The notes under the pieces were generated by a model. The model made no database searches. It was not told the origin of the DNA and saw nothing but the letters and a program-made list of their open reading frames with translations. A stretch of DNA of 6,648 nt from a candidate division LCP-89 bacterium (GTDB taxonomy: Bacteria > Electryoneota > B3-LCP). A program made the position numbers and the translations under genes. Below, piece by piece: positions 6,306 to 6,648 of the stretch; the first letter of the stretch is position 1; every line of letters starts with the position of its first letter. The stretch is from NCBI GenBank assembly GCA_025774735.1, contig JALGZU010000158.1, positions 1 through 6,648 on the forward strand, given 5' to 3'.

Positions 6306-6648
6306 GGCAACCGAATAGTCCCGATTGTCGTACTTGTTCTTTTACAGTTAGGGTGCCTATCGACCCGCCGGGGTGTCGCGGCGGTGTGGGAAACTCTGCC
6401 GCCGGATCACTGGGCGTACCAGGAGATCGCCTGGCTGCAGGCGGCGGGTTGCCTCCAGGATTTGAATCCAACCGACCGGCCCTACACCCGCGGTCAGATC
6501 GCTGCTGCTCTGGATTCCGGCGAGAAGCCGCGGCAGAACCGTCTCAGCGAACGTTACGATCTACTTCTCCGTGAATTTGAAAATGAGCTGAACCAACCGG
6601 CTGGCTGGAGGGGATTTGTCGGCGGGCGGGCATCACTCGGATTCGACG
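6303..6648 (+). CDS. Exported protein with SLH-like/Wzi-type N-terminus, probably an outer-membrane barrel (partial, runs off window)
   Basis: The first 115 codons of a gene cut by the right edge. Residues 5-19 (IVPIVVLVLLQLGCL) form a hydrophobic export signal after a short N-terminus with Arg4. Cleavage could follow the GVAA segment (24-27). The LQLGC at 14-18 is a poor lipobox because of Gln at -3. Residues 32-70 (LPPDHWAYQEIAWLQ..., then LNPTDRPYTRGQIAAAL) resemble an S-layer-homology-like or Wzi-family lead module: aromatic DHWAY, a helix, a Gly turn, then RPYTR and a second helix. After a charged helix (81-96), the stretch GWRGFVGGRASLGFD (101-115) looks like the first beta-strand of an outer-membrane barrel. 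Wzi-type proteins hold capsule at the outer surface or are linked to polysaccharide export, which suits the neighbours. The assignment rests on pattern recall from a short N-terminus. A sequence-independent clue is its place 12 bases behind the GT2 gene. Confidence 0.6.
   Translation, partial: MGNRIVPIVVLVLLQLGCLSTRRGVAAVWETLPPDHWAYQEIAWLQAAGCLQDLNPTDRPYTRGQIAAALDSGEKPRQNRLSERYDLLLREFENELNQPAGWRGFVGGRASLGFD

Noticed and set aside
6353..6574. ATG-started 73-codon frame near the right edge.
   Set aside because: Pro/Gly/Arg-rich composition with no fold. The overlapping TTG frame from 6303 has a signal peptide and domain-like pattern and stays open to the window end.
1..6648. CRISPR arrays, tRNA genes, insertion sequences, attachment sites or direct repeats.
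   Set aside because: No regularly spaced repeat, cloverleaf-like sequence, transposase motif or flanking inverted repeat was seen on reading. Nearly all of the window is accounted for by seven coding regions.

Overview
This window reads as an interior piece of a surface-glycan (exopolysaccharide, capsule or O-antigen-like) gene cluster. All genes lie on the + strand, closely packed and mostly co-oriented like an operon. Base composition is moderately GC-rich (roughly 55-60% by eye). The last gene looks like the start of an exported outer-membrane protein, so a Gram-negative (diderm) bacterium is likely. The gene mix (alkaline-phosphatase-superfamily phosphodiesterases, an APS kinase, a cysteine-rich GT9 glycosyltransferase, a polytopic GT2 enzyme and a Wzi-like barrel) resembles loci from poorly cultivated diderm phyla. 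I cannot assign a phylum from sequence alone.

Layout: (1) positions 2-778, the 3' part of a type I phosphodiesterase/alkaline-phosphatase-superfamily gene, cut by the window edge exactly in a metal-binding motif; (2) 843-1463, an adenylyl-sulfate (APS) kinase, cysC; (3) 1506-2858, a second, complete phosphodiesterase-family gene; (4) 2855-3976, a GT9 glycosyltransferase with a TTG start overlapping the previous stop by 4 bases; (5) 3977-4116, the only sizeable gap, A+T-rich and possibly holding a promoter; (6) 4117-5172, an extended-SDR nucleotide-sugar dehydratase/epimerase; (7) 5169-6290, a GT2 glycosyltransferase with a C-terminal membrane region, joined to (6) by an ATGA overlap; (8) 6303 to the window end, the N-terminal 115 codons of an exported protein with a TTG start, probably a Wzi-like/outer-membrane barrel protein.

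How they may work together (inference): the SDR enzyme makes a modified NDP-sugar. The GT2 enzyme is probably membrane-anchored and may transfer a sugar to a lipid carrier, while the GT9 enzyme adds a heptose-like or other sugar in the cytoplasm. The Wzi-like protein could hold or export the polymer at the outer membrane. The APS kinase between two phosphodiesterase-type hydrolases suggests that the glycan, or a nucleotide intermediate, is sulfated or otherwise decorated. Neither an ATP sulfurylase nor a sulfotransferase is visible here. The most unusual detail is that the APS kinase ends in an acidic tail closing in LKSLGYL. That kind of tail is familiar from the C-termini of sulfatase and phosphodiesterase-family proteins, while the two phosphodiesterase genes beside it lack it. 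I found no tRNA, rRNA, CRISPR array, insertion sequence or convincing intrinsic terminator.
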